Assembly (NCBI RefSeq): GCF_009733595.1
Contig: NZ_WOFH01000008.1
Coordinates: 310,001-374,000, forward strand
Direction of reading: 5' to 3'
Origin: Actinomadura litoris
Lineage (GTDB): Bacteria > Actinomycetota > Actinomycetes > Streptosporangiales > Streptosporangiaceae
DNA: 64,000 bases
Numbering within the stretch: the stretch's first letter is position 1; every line of letters starts with the position of its first letter. Below are positions 25,078 through 33,268 of this stretch, in pieces. The notes beneath the pieces were generated by a model, which searched no databases, was not told where the DNA came from, and saw only the letters and a program-made list of their open reading frames with translations. The translations under genes were made by a program, and so were the position numbers.

Positions 25078-25557
25078 CGGCGGCCGCCCGACGTGTGGCC
25101 TTGGGCGGTGGAGCGCATCTGGCCGGGCCGGTCGAAGTACCAGCCTGGGCCGGGGTCGTTCGAGGGAGCCACACGATCACCTCCGGGGACATGACCCACT
25201 CGGCCGAATAGTATTTCAGGTAAAGAGCTGCATGTGTAGCAGGGACGGCGCCGATTTCGCCGTCGGTCCCAACGCCTCAGGCGGCCCTCCCCGCGGCTTG
25301 CGTCCGGCGCGGCTCGCGGTCGAGATCGGTACCGTCTGGTCCCCGGCCACGGCCTTCTCGGCCGAGTCGCGGAGGAGCGGATTGTTCGTGCTGGTCAGGT
25401 GCCATCGGACGAGCCGCCCACGAAGGCGCGGCCACCTCGCGCGGTGGCACCCGCATGCGGAAGGCCCCGCCGGCGGGCATGAGAGTAGGGCCGCGCCCTT
25501 CCCCGAGTAAGGACGCGGCCCTGTTCCTCTATGGCCGTGAGCGGGGCCCGCCTCGCG
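25078..25557. other. Intergenic region, nothing recognised
   Basis: About 480 bases with lower coding character than its neighbours. It must hold the promoter of the STAS gene and the 3' end of the DUF4360 gene. A short hairpin-prone G/C stretch near 25470-25540 (GGGCCGCGCCC ... GGACGCGGCCC) may terminate the DUF4360 transcript. Confidence 0.4.
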
Positions 25558-26217
25558 TTAGCGAGGCGCGTTGCAGCGCTTCCAGGCGAAGTGGTACGTC
25601 GTCTTCACGCTGCCGTCGGTGGAGTCGAAGGCCATGAAGCTCGTCTTGGCCGCGTCCGAGCTGCCCTTGTTCACGCGCAGCTCGGTGTTGACGTTGAAGT
25701 TGCGGTCTTCACCGCAGGGCTTGAAGACCAGTTCGGTGACCGGCGTGCGGTCGGAGAACTGCCAGTCGTCCGAGAACGAGCCCTTGATCGTGTGGCTCAC
25801 CGGGGTCGACTGCTGCATGCCCTGGTGGTAGTAGTTCGCCCGCTCCAGACCGGACGCGCCGTCCTCCAGGTGCGCGAAGCCGCGGTAGTCGGCGCCCGCG
25901 ATCGCGTAGGTGAAGCCCTGCGGCACGTGCACCCGCAGGTTGATCTGGCAGTTCTTCCTGAAGTCCGTCGCCCGCGAGTCGCCGCCGGCCTGGGCCAGGT
26001 AGTTGCTGTAGGTGACGGTGAACGCGGTGTTGTCGCTCGCCGTGGCGACCGCGGTGGTGCCCGCGGGGCAGCCGGAGCCGTTCACGGTGAGGACGTCGAT
26101 GACGATCCTGTCCGGGGGCGGCGGGTCGTCGGTGGTGGCGGACGCGGACGGTGCCATACCGCCGGCCAGGGCCAGTGCGGCGGCGCACGCCGCCGAAGCG
26201 GTCATTGCCTTGCGCAT
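25558..26217 (-). CDS. Secreted DUF4360 protein, copy 1
   Basis: A 219-residue exported protein of the DUF4360 family. Signal peptide MRKAMTASAACAAALALAGG with cleavage near SASA-TT. The mature domain has the family blocks VNGSGCPAGTTAVA, FTVTYSNYLAQAGG, RKNCQINLRVHVPQGFTYAI and FKPCGEDRNFNVNTELRVNK, with four Cys in two probable disulfides and a C-terminal WKRC. The family occurs in actinomycetes and fungi; function is unknown. The neighbouring gene 26320-26973 is a closely similar copy on the same strand, so this pair arose by tandem duplication. AGGAGA lies upstream of the ATG. Confidence 0.9.
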   Translation of the reverse strand: MRKAMTASAACAAALALAGGMAPSASATTDDPPPPDRIVIDVLTVNGSGCPAGTTAVATASDNTAFTVTYSNYLAQAGGDSRATDFRKNCQINLRVHVPQGFTYAIAGADYRGFAHLEDGASGLERANYYHQGMQQSTPVSHTIKGSFSDDWQFSDRTPVTELVFKPCGEDRNFNVNTELRVNKGSSDAAKTSFMAFDSTDGSVKTTYHFAWKRCNAPR

Positions 26218-26319
26218 GGGTGTTCGTCTCCTAACTCGGGTGGAGAGTGTTTCTCGGGGACACGCAGCTGCCGTTCTAGACGCAATTCCCGGCAGTTGCG
26301 ATGTGAAGGGAAGGCTGGA

Positions 26320-26973
26320 CTAGGGGCACTTCTTCCAAGCGAAGTGGTAGGTCGTCTTGATGCTGGTGTCGGTCGAGTCCATGGCCATCATGCTGACCTT
26401 GGTCGGGTCCGATGTTCCCTTGTTGACGCGCAGCTCGGTGTTGATGTTGAAGTTGCGCTCCTCGCCACACGGCTTGTACACGAGCTGCGCGACGTCGTTC
26501 ACGTCCGTGAACGTCCAGTTGTCGGAGTACTCGCCCTTCAGGGTGTGCTCCGCCCGACCGGTGGTGGGCATGCCCTGGAAGTAGTAGCTGGCCTTCTCCA
26601 GACCGCTGGCACCGGGCTCCAACTGGGCGAAGCCGCGGTAGTCGGCCGACAGGATCGCGTAGGTGAAGCCCTGCGGGACGTGCACCTTCATGTTGAGCTG
26701 GCAGTTCTTGCGGAAGTCGGTCGAGTTCGAGTTCCCGCCCACCTGCACCAGGTAGTTGCTGTAGGTGACGGTGAACGCCTCCTTGTCGTCGGACACGGCG
26801 ACGGCCGCGGTTCCGAGGGGGCAGCCCGAGCCGTTCACCGTCGCCAGTTCGATGGTGACGCCGCTCGGACCGCGGGTGAGGTAGGGGGCGGAGGCCGTCG
26901 CCGGCGGGGCGGCGACGGCAGCCGTGGCGGTCATCGCCAGGGCTGAGGCGGAAATAGCGATCCCTTTACGCAT
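26320..26973 (-). CDS. Secreted DUF4360 protein, copy 2
   Basis: A 217-residue paralogue of the gene at 25558, with the same architecture: signal peptide MRKGIAISASALAMTATAAV, then VNGSGCPLGTAAVAVSDDKE, FTVTYSNYLVQVGGN, RKNCQLNMKVHVPQGFTYAI and YKPCGEERNFNINTELRVNK. Both copies end in a FAWKKC/FAWKRC strand. It is the upstream member: its transcript would run into copy 1 after a 102-base gap. GAGGA is about seven bases before the ATG. Export and disulfide bonding are expected; function unknown. Confidence 0.9.
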   Translation of the reverse strand: MRKGIAISASALAMTATAAVAAPPATASAPYLTRGPSGVTIELATVNGSGCPLGTAAVAVSDDKEAFTVTYSNYLVQVGGNSNSTDFRKNCQLNMKVHVPQGFTYAILSADYRGFAQLEPGASGLEKASYYFQGMPTTGRAEHTLKGEYSDNWTFTDVNDVAQLVYKPCGEERNFNINTELRVNKGTSDPTKVSMMAMDSTDTSIKTTYHFAWKKCP

Positions 26974-27467
26974 GCGATTTCCTCTTCGCTGGGGGCGGAC
27001 GCGGTTTTCTACGGCCGAAGAGTTGGAACGTGATCCAGGATCTGCCCAGGAGAGTAGACGGCGCCGATCAAGCCGGTCAACGTTCTCTTTTTAACTTCCC
27101 TTGAATGTCCGGGCCGCCCCACATGCAATCTCATTCCGTAACCGAGCGAAAACCCGTCCAATCTGCGAAAACGGACGGTCCAACAAACAAGAGGGTGGGG
27201 ACATTGGCCGGGGACCGTTCCAGAAACAGGGTCAATCGAATTTCAGGAACCGTTCAGAGTCGCTAGAAGAGTGGCCCCGCCTGGCGCGGGACGCGGGGGC
27301 GCCGGCCGCCCGCGGGGACGCCGGGCGGCCCGGCGGGGCACCGGGGCCGCGCACCCGAAATCGCCGCCCACCGGCGGTCGAACGCCTGGAAAGCGGCACC
27401 GGCCGAGGTGTAGGGGGCACGACGCGGGGAAGGGTGCCTGCGCCTGGCCGTCGTGGGAGGTCGTGGG
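26974..27467. other. Intergenic region before the Fe-S/NrfD operon
   Basis: About 490 bases. An AT-richer stretch around 27070-27230 (for example GTTCTCTTTTTAACTTCCCT) is the likely divergent promoter area. No catalytic dehydrogenase subunit fits here: the interval is too short and has no molybdopterin-enzyme motif. No other structure was recognised. Confidence 0.45.
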
Positions 27468-28340
27468 ATGGGCAGCCTGATCGGACGCAACCTGCTCGCC
27501 GGATCCGAGCCCGGCGTCGCCGCCGACGCCGGGTACGCCGACGCGCCGGAGCGGGTGGGCTTCTTCACCGACACCTCGGTGTGCATCGGCTGCAAGGCGT
27601 GCGAGGTCGCCTGCAAGGAGTGGAACGCCGTCCCCGAGGACGGGCTGGAGTTCACGGGGATGTCCTACGACAACACCCAGGGGCTGGGCTCCGACACCTG
27701 GCGGCACGTCGCGTTCATCGAGCAGGACAGGCCGGTCGGGACGGACGCCGCCGGGGGCGGCCTGCGCTGGCTGATGTCCTCCGACGTCTGCAAGCACTGC
27801 ACGCACGCCGCCTGCCTGGACGTCTGCCCCACCGGATCGCTGTTCCGCACGGAGTTCGGCACCGTCGTCGTCCAGCAGGACATCTGCAACGGGTGCGGCT
27901 ACTGCGTGCCCGCCTGCCCCTACGGGGTGATCGACCAGCGCAAGGAGGACGGCCGCGTCTGGAAGTGCACGCTGTGCTACGACCGGCTCGGGGCCGGGCA
28001 GGAGCCCGCGTGCGCGAAGGCGTGCCCCACGGACTCGATCCAGTTCGGTCCCCTGGAGGAGTTGCGGGAGCGGGCCGCCGCGCGCGTGGACCAGCTCCAC
28101 GACCTGGGGGTGGACGAAGCGCGCCTCTACGGCGCGGACCCGGAGGACGGCGTCGGCGGCGACGGCGCGTTCTTCCTCCTGCTGGACGAGCCCGAGGTGT
28201 ACGGGCTGCCCCCGGACCCCGTCGTCACGACCCGCGACCTGCCCTCGATGTGGCGGCACGCGGGCGCCGCCGCGCTGACGCTGCTCGGCGGGGCCGTCGC
28301 GGTCTTCGCCGCCCACGGGCGCCGGGGAGGACGCCGATGA
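27468..28340 (+). CDS. 4Fe-4S dicluster subunit of a formate-dehydrogenase-type complex (FdhB-like)
   Basis: A 290-residue electron-transfer subunit with four Cys clusters: CIGCKACEVAC starting at Cys39, CKHCTHAACLDVCP, CNGCGYCVPACPYG and the linked CTLCYDR...EPACAKACP. This is the arrangement of FdnH/FdhB and related four-cluster proteins that pass electrons from a molybdopterin enzyme to a membrane subunit. The C-terminus ends in one hydrophobic span (AALTLLGGAVAVFAA) and a basic tail, like the anchor of FdnH. The expected catalytic subunit is not next to it. GGGAGG seven bases upstream supports ATG 27468. The stop overlaps the NrfD start (ATGA). Confidence 0.9.
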   Translation: MGSLIGRNLLAGSEPGVAADAGYADAPERVGFFTDTSVCIGCKACEVACKEWNAVPEDGLEFTGMSYDNTQGLGSDTWRHVAFIEQDRPVGTDAAGGGLRWLMSSDVCKHCTHAACLDVCPTGSLFRTEFGTVVVQQDICNGCGYCVPACPYGVIDQRKEDGRVWKCTLCYDRLGAGQEPACAKACPTDSIQFGPLEELRERAAARVDQLHDLGVDEARLYGADPEDGVGGDGAFFLLLDEPEVYGLPPDPVVTTRDLPSMWRHAGAAALTLLGGAVAVFAAHGRRGGRR

Positions 28341-29308
28341 GCCCCCCCGAGCGTGAGGAGAGGGCGCGCGGACGCCGGAGGCGGCGCGGCGAGCAGGCGA
28401 TGGTGCCGGAGGCGGAGTTCAGCTCCTACTACGGCAGACCCGTCCTCAAGCCGCCCAGGTGGAAGGCGCCGGACATCGCCGGGTACTTCTTCCTCGGCGG
28501 CCTGGCGGGCGCGGGCTCGGTGCTCGCGGCGGGCTCGCAGCTCACCGGGCGCCCCGCCGCCGCGCGCGCGTTGAAGATCTCCTCGCTGGCGGCGATCGGC
28601 GGATCGACCGCCGCGCTGATCCACGACCTCGGACGGCCCGCCCGGTTCCACCACATGCTGCGCGTGCTCAAGCCGACCTCGCCGATGAGCCTCGGCTCGT
28701 GGCTGCTGATGGCCTACGGCCCGGCGGCGGGCGGCGCCGCCGTCCTGGACGTGGCGCGCCTGTTCCCCCGGCTCGGCGCGGCCGCCACGGCCGGCGCGGC
28801 CGTGCTCGGGCCCGCCGTCGCCTCCTACACCGCCGTGCTCGCGGCGGACACGGCCGTCCCCGCCTGGCACGGGGCGTACCGGGAGCTGCCGTTCGTGTTC
28901 GCGGGCTCGGCCGCGGCCGCCGCGTCCGGGATGGCGCTGCTCACCGCGCCGCCCGCGGAGACCGGGCCCGCGCGCACCGCGGCGGTGGCGGGCGCGGTGC
29001 TGGAGGGCGCCGCGTCCCGGCTGATGCGGCGGCGGCTCGGCATGGTGGCCGAGGTGTACGAGGGGGGCCGGGCGGGCGGCCTGACGCGCGCGGCCGAGAT
29101 CCTGGCCGTCGCGGGCGCCGCCGGGGCCGCGCTGCTCGCCGGGCGGAACCGCGCGGCGGCCGCCCTCAGCGGGGCGGCGCTGCTCGCCGCGTCCGCCTGC
29201 ACGCGCTTCGGGGTCTTCTACGCGGGCGTGCGCTCGGCGGAGGACCCGAAGTACACGGTGGTCCCCCAGCGCGAACGCCTGGACGCCCGTGCGGGGGCCG
29301 CCTCCTAG
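28337..29308 (+). CDS. NrfD/polysulfide-reductase-type membrane subunit
   Basis: A 323-residue polytopic protein of the NrfD/PsrC family, the quinone-reactive membrane subunit that partners four-cluster ferredoxins. Around eight to ten hydrophobic spans are seen, such as IAGYFFLGGLAGAGSVLAAG, ISSLAAIGGSTAALIHDLG and TAAVLGPAVASYTAVLAADT. The LIHDLGRPARF...LKPTSPMSLGSW segment is a family signature. The first 45 residues are charged and cytoplasmic (SPPEREERARGRRRRR). It is translationally coupled to the Fe-S subunit (ATGA overlap, GGGGAGG at 28324). The pair lacks a catalytic subunit here, so the electron donor is unknown. Confidence 0.9.
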   Translation: MSPPEREERARGRRRRRGEQAMVPEAEFSSYYGRPVLKPPRWKAPDIAGYFFLGGLAGAGSVLAAGSQLTGRPAAARALKISSLAAIGGSTAALIHDLGRPARFHHMLRVLKPTSPMSLGSWLLMAYGPAAGGAAVLDVARLFPRLGAAATAGAAVLGPAVASYTAVLAADTAVPAWHGAYRELPFVFAGSAAAAASGMALLTAPPAETGPARTAAVAGAVLEGAASRLMRRRLGMVAEVYEGGRAGGLTRAAEILAVAGAAGAALLAGRNRAAAALSGAALLAASACTRFGVFYAGVRSAEDPKYTVVPQRERLDARAGAAS

Positions 29309-29520
29309 CGCGACTCCCCGTCATAACGGCGCACCCGTATCTCCCGTCGGCCCTGCCCGGAGGACAACGGCCGAACCGGTCTTTTACCAGGCCATCGCCG
29401 TCGCGGCACACTCCGCTCTGGGAGAGGTGACATAAATCTGACCTGCCATTGACTACTGAGTGTGATTAGCCTGTTGCGAGACGTCATCCCGGAAATGATC
29501 TCGACGATGGGAGGCACCCG

Positions 29521-29784
29521 GTGAACGGAGCCATCCACGGCGGCGGCGAGCTGCACGTGTGCATGACGCGGAACGCCTGCGCGGGGCCGGGCGGTTGCGG
29601 CTACCTGCGGGTCGAGGCCGAGCGGTCCGTCCCCGGCGGCGCCGCGTGGCGGCGTGCCCGCAGGGTGTTCGAGCAGCGGATGTTCGAGGCGGACGCGCCG
29701 CCCGGCCCGGGTCTGGCGCCTCCGGGCGGGCCCGTCCCGGGCCGTGGCGGTGCCGGGGCCGGCGGAACGACGTCCGGATCATGA
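29521..29784 (+). CDS. Short Cys-containing peptide, candidate MNIO substrate
   Basis: An 87-residue protein with no signal peptide. Three Cys at positions 14, 20 and 26 are spaced exactly six residues apart in HVCMTRNACAGPGGCGYL; the rest has one helical block (AAWRRARRVFEQRMFEAD) and a Pro/Gly-rich tail. The NAC-x2-GxGGC pattern resembles Cys motifs in small proteins encoded next to MNIO (DUF692) enzymes in other bacteria, where Cys residues are converted to oxazolone/thioamide or similar metal-binding groups. GTG start with GGGAGG six bases upstream; its stop overlaps the MNIO start (ATGA). It could also be a small partner protein not modified itself. Confidence 0.65.
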   Translation: MNGAIHGGGELHVCMTRNACAGPGGCGYLRVEAERSVPGGAAWRRARRVFEQRMFEADAPPGPGLAPPGGPVPGRGGAGAGGTTSGS

Positions 29785-30713
29785 CGGCGGAGTCGGCGGA
29801 GCGGGCGCCCGCGCCCCGGGCCCGGGCGGGCGCGTCCCCGCGCGACCGGCCGGGCGCCCCGCCGGGCGGCGACACCTCCGGGCTGGGGGTGGGGCTGCGC
29901 TCCTCGCACCTGGCCCAGATCCTCGCCGAGTGGCCGGACGTCGGCTGGTTCGAGATCATCTCCGAGAACTTCATGGACTCGGGCGGCTACCCGCGCCACG
30001 CGCTCGGCCGCATCGCCGAGCGGTACCCGGTCGTCATGCACGGCGTGTCGATGTCGATCGGCAGCACCGACCCGCTCGACTTCGGCTACCTCGCCCGGCT
30101 GCGCCGGCTGGCCGACTCCACCGGCGCGCGGTGGGTGTCCGACCACGTGTGCTGGACGGGCGTCGCGGGCGTCAACACCCACGAGCTGCTGCCGCTCCCC
30201 TTCACCGAGCGGTCGCTGCGGCACCTCGTCCGCCGCGTCGGGGTCGTGCAGGACGTGCTGGAGCGGCGGCTCGTCCTGGAAAACCCGAGCGCCTACGCCG
30301 CGTTCGCGCACTCGACGATGCCCGAGTGGGAGTTCCTCGCACGGCTGTGCGAGGAGTCCGGGTGCGGGCTGCTGCTGGACGTCAACAACGTCCACGTCTC
30401 GGCGTTCAACAACGGCTTCGACCCGGAGGAGTACATCCGCGCGATCCCCCACGACCGGGTCGTCCAGATCCACGTGGCCGGGCACGCCGACATGGGCGAC
30501 CACCTGGTCGACACCCACGACGGCCCGGTCGCCGAGCCGGTCTGGGACCTCTACCGGCTGGCCACGTCCCTGACCGGGCCCGTGCCCACCCTCCTGGAGT
30601 GGGACGACCGCCTCCCGCCCCTCCCCGACTTACTGGCGGAGCTGCACAAGGCCCGCGACCACCTCGGCGCGCCCGGTCCCGGGCTGCGTGACGCGGGGGC
30701 CTCCGATGGGTAG
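29781..30713 (+). CDS. MNIO-family (DUF692, BufB-like) multinuclear iron oxidase
   Basis: A 310-residue TIM-barrel protein of the multinuclear non-heme iron-dependent oxidase family, which modifies Cys or other residues in small peptides. Metal-binding positions visible: His87 (VVMHGVSM), Asp121-His122 (VSDHVCW), Glu167 (LENPSAY), Asp200, Asn203 and His205 (DVNNVHVS), His231 and His235 (IHVAGH), Asp244, His246 and Asp247 (DTHDGP), Glu273 (LLEWDD). The first 45 residues are a disordered Ala/Pro extension. It follows the Cys-peptide gene by ATGA overlap and overlaps the next gene by eight bases, giving the usual precursor-MNIO-DUF2063 order. No known copper or methanobactin-type partner is adjacent beyond these. 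Confidence 0.92.
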   Translation: MTAESAERAPAPRARAGASPRDRPGAPPGGDTSGLGVGLRSSHLAQILAEWPDVGWFEIISENFMDSGGYPRHALGRIAERYPVVMHGVSMSIGSTDPLDFGYLARLRRLADSTGARWVSDHVCWTGVAGVNTHELLPLPFTERSLRHLVRRVGVVQDVLERRLVLENPSAYAAFAHSTMPEWEFLARLCEESGCGLLLDVNNVHVSAFNNGFDPEEYIRAIPHDRVVQIHVAGHADMGDHLVDTHDGPVAEPVWDLYRLATSLTGPVPTLLEWDDRLPPLPDLLAELHKARDHLGAPGPGLRDAGASDG

Positions 30714-31515
30714 CGCGACACCGTCCCTGGACGCGGCGCAGCAGTGGCTGCTGCACGCCGTCACGACGCCCTCCGCCTCGGCGGAGCAGGCCGGCGCGAT
30801 GCTCGCGGGCACGGACGGCCTCGACGCGGCGCGGCGGCTGGAGATCTACCGCGTCGGCTACCGGCGCCGCCTGCTGGGCACGATGCGGCACATGCTTCCC
30901 GCGCTGCGCGAGCTGCTCGGCCCCGACCTGTTCGACGTGTTCGCCGCCGGGTACCTCGACGCGCATCCGCCGCGCGCCTACACGCTGGCCCGGCTCGGCG
31001 ACCGGTTCGCCGCCTACCTGGAGGAGCAGCGGCCCGACCGCGACCTGCCCGCCGGGGAACGGGAGCCCTGGGCCGACCTGATGGTCGACCTCGTCCGCTA
31101 CGAGCGGCTGTTCGCCGAGGTCTACGACGGGCCGGGCACCGAGGAGGAGCCGCCCGCGCCCTGGCCCACCGGGCTGCCCGACCGGGTGCGCGGCGCGCCC
31201 GGCGTCCGGCTGCTGCGGGCGTGCGCACCGGTCCACGAGTACCACTCGGCCGTCCGGCGCGGCGCCCGCCCGGCGCCGCCCGCGTTCGTCCCGTCCCGCA
31301 TCGTGGTGTTCCGCCGCAACTACCGGGTGGTGACCGCCTCGCCGCCCGCGGACGCGTTCACGCTGCTGGAGGCGCTGATGGGCGGGGCGCCGCCGGAGCA
31401 GGCGTCGGTGCGCGCCGGACTCGCCCCCGCCGACGCCCGCCGCCACCTGCGCCGCTGGCTCGCGCAGCGCTGGATCACCGCGCTGCCGGCCTCCCCCGCG
31501 CGCGAGTCGCCGTGA
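30706..31515 (+). CDS. DUF2063 protein, MNIO partner (BufC-like)
   Basis: A 269-residue protein of the DUF2063 family, the usual partner of MNIO enzymes, thought to bind and present the peptide substrate. The N-terminal domain shows AAQQWLLHAVTTPSASAEQA, RRLEIYRVGYRRRLLGTMRH, MLPALRELLGPDLFDVFAAG and YLDAHPPRAYTLARLGDRFA, a helical domain formerly called putative DNA-binding; the C-terminal part (FRRNYRVVTASPPADAFTLL, RRWLAQRWI) is winged-helix-like. It overlaps the MNIO stop by eight bases; GTG 30688 is an in-frame alternative start. The three genes are one transcription unit ending at 31515. Confidence 0.85.
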   Translation: MGSATPSLDAAQQWLLHAVTTPSASAEQAGAMLAGTDGLDAARRLEIYRVGYRRRLLGTMRHMLPALRELLGPDLFDVFAAGYLDAHPPRAYTLARLGDRFAAYLEEQRPDRDLPAGEREPWADLMVDLVRYERLFAEVYDGPGTEEEPPAPWPTGLPDRVRGAPGVRLLRACAPVHEYHSAVRRGARPAPPAFVPSRIVVFRRNYRVVTASPPADAFTLLEALMGGAPPEQASVRAGLAPADARRHLRRWLAQRWITALPASPARESP

Positions 31516-31524
31516 CCCGCGCGG

Positions 31525-32265
31525 CTACTCGGCGGCCAGGCGCCAGTAGCCGTGCGGGTTGAAGAAGAAGTCGTCGGCCTCGTACCGGTCGCAGGGGTGG
31601 TGCCGCAGGATCCAGCGGGGGGCGTCCGGCGCGAGCCGGAAGCCCTCGCCGTCCTCGATCTCCTCGGCGCGGCGCTCGGTGAGCAGGTAGAGGGCGAGCC
31701 CGTCGATGAGGGCGGCGGCCTCGTCCGGGGACGGGGAGGCCGCCGGGTCCTCGGGCGGCGCGAGTTCGATGTCGGGCGCGCCGAGCAGGTGCATGCCGCA
31801 GCTGTGCAGCAGCGGGCCGTCGGCGATCGGGCGCTTCACCCACGCCCGGTACAGCGGCACCGCCGACTCCTCGGCGCCCCCCGCGTAGACGCCCGCGGCG
31901 AGGTCGAGCCACCGGTCCCGGCCGTGGGTGAGGCCGCTGCTCTCGTTCTTCACGGCGGTCGCGCCCGAGCGCAGCAGGTCGGCGGTCAGCACGAGGGTCC
32001 GCCGCGCGACCGTGAACGCGACGCCCGGCAGGACGGGCGGCGACAGCACGTAGGCGACCGTGTCGTGGGCCTCGACGGCGTCCCAGTCCGCGCGGGTGAA
32101 GGACGCCCGCGCCACGCACGCCTCGAACGCCTCCGGCATCCGCGGGTCGGCGCCGGTCCCGGAGTACTCCCAGTCGAGTTCGAAGCCCTCCCGCGCCGCC
32201 GCGGCCTCCACCGCGTCGAGGTCGAGCCCGGTCCCGAGGACGCACAGCACATGACGGGAGCTCAT
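31525..32265 (-). CDS. DUF4261-like hypothetical protein
   Basis: A 246-residue soluble protein without signal peptide. Recognisable segments: HVLCVLGTGLDLDAVEAAAA (an N-terminal domain with VEAHDTVAYVLSPP), LLHSCGMHLLGAPDIELAPP and LIDGLALYLLTERRAEEIED, plus a final FFFNPHGYW block. The CGMHLLGAPDIEL pattern resembles the DUF4261 domain, in which a short strand-turn precedes an acidic loop; I am moderately sure. Function unknown. It converges with the MNIO operon, ten bases apart, and is divergent from the hemerythrin-like gene. The start ATG has no clear ribosome site; a GTG seven codons upstream is possible. Confidence 0.6.
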   Translation of the reverse strand: MSSRHVLCVLGTGLDLDAVEAAAAREGFELDWEYSGTGADPRMPEAFEACVARASFTRADWDAVEAHDTVAYVLSPPVLPGVAFTVARRTLVLTADLLRSGATAVKNESSGLTHGRDRWLDLAAGVYAGGAEESAVPLYRAWVKRPIADGPLLHSCGMHLLGAPDIELAPPEDPAASPSPDEAAALIDGLALYLLTERRAEEIEDGEGFRLAPDAPRWILRHHPCDRYEADDFFFNPHGYWRLAAE

Positions 32266-32464
32266 CAGGGTCTGGTCGTCGATCACGCGGCGCAGGTTAC
32301 GCGAGGACGGGGTCGCGGGCAGGGTTTCGGCCGAACCAGACCGTTCCGGTGAGATCCGTATCACCGCTGGTGATCCGCCCCACATGTCACATTTAGGGCG
32401 TCCCGTCCATCTCCTGGGGAGAGACCCGGTGTGCCGGGTGTGCCGAGGGGGCGGGGTGCGAGGG

Positions 32465-33118
32465 ATGAGTACCGGTGTGGACGACAGCGCGCGGCGGCGC
32501 TTCGATCTGACGATGCTGCACGCCGCGTACGGGGCGTTCCGGCGCGACATGGCGGCGATGGCCGTCGCGGGCCGGGTCGCGTCCTGGGGACCGTTCACGG
32601 CCGAGATGGGACCGTTCCCGGTCGACGCGAACGCCTGGAGCCTGTTCAGGTTCCACTGGCTCGCCCAGCAGGCGGCCGAGCGGCGCGCGCTGTGGACGGT
32701 GATACGCGGCCGGGTCACCGGCGGCAGGTCGGCGGCGCTCGACGCGATGGACGTAGAGGCCGTCCGGCTCGTCGCGCTGATGGACAGGGTGGACGCCGCG
32801 CTGGAGCACGAGGACGACGACATCCTCCTCCCGCTGACCCGGGACCTCCCGGCGGCGGTGGAAGCGTACCTGGACTTCAAGGAGGCGAACGTCCTGCCGC
32901 TGATCCACGAGAACCTCACCCCGTACGAGTGGGGCACCTACGACGTGGAGTTCCGCCAGGAGATCGGGGTGCGGGGGCTGCGGGTGTTCCTGCCGTGGCT
33001 GCTGGACGGCGCGTCCGAGGCGACGTGCGGCGCGGTGCTGCGGCTGCTGCCGCCGCCGGTCAGGCTCGCCTACCGGACGCGCTGGCTCCCCCGCTACCGG
33101 CGCGCCCTCCGCCGCTGA
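32465..33118 (+). CDS. Hemerythrin-like HHE cation-binding domain protein
   Basis: A 217-residue four-helix protein resembling hemerythrin HHE domains. Candidate iron ligands: His in TMLHAAYGAFRRDM, FHWLAQQAAERRALW, and the HEDDDILLP motif (usually HxxxE/HEdxxxl), with LIHENLTPYEW in a later helix. Such proteins bind a di-iron centre for O2 or NO sensing, or act as small iron stores. The C-terminal 60 residues are helical and basic. It is followed 150 bases on by qcrB on the same strand; a link to respiration is possible. ATG 32465 has only a weak GAGGG just before it. Confidence 0.7.
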   Translation: MSTGVDDSARRRFDLTMLHAAYGAFRRDMAAMAVAGRVASWGPFTAEMGPFPVDANAWSLFRFHWLAQQAAERRALWTVIRGRVTGGRSAALDAMDVEAVRLVALMDRVDAALEHEDDDILLPLTRDLPAAVEAYLDFKEANVLPLIHENLTPYEWGTYDVEFRQEIGVRGLRVFLPWLLDGASEATCGAVLRLLPPPVRLAYRTRWLPRYRRALRR

Positions 33119-33268
33119 GCGGCCGCGCACCGCGCCGGACGCGCCACTGGCGCGGGCGACGGCGCCCGTGTGACAGCGCCCGTGTGACGAGTGGCACAAG
33201 CCGTCCATGTCACGTTCGCCGGTCGAGATCTGTCTTAGGGCCAGAGGCTCGACGAAAGGACTGTGACG

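Noticed and set aside
27238..28316. A catalytic formate dehydrogenase subunit upstream or antisense
   Set aside because: No molybdopterin or Cys/Sec motif was found on either strand in the interval.
27101..28336. Upstream extension of the NrfD reading frame
   Set aside because: It lies over the Fe-S subunit in another frame and over non-coding DNA; the NrfD part begins at the ATG with GGGGAGG upstream.
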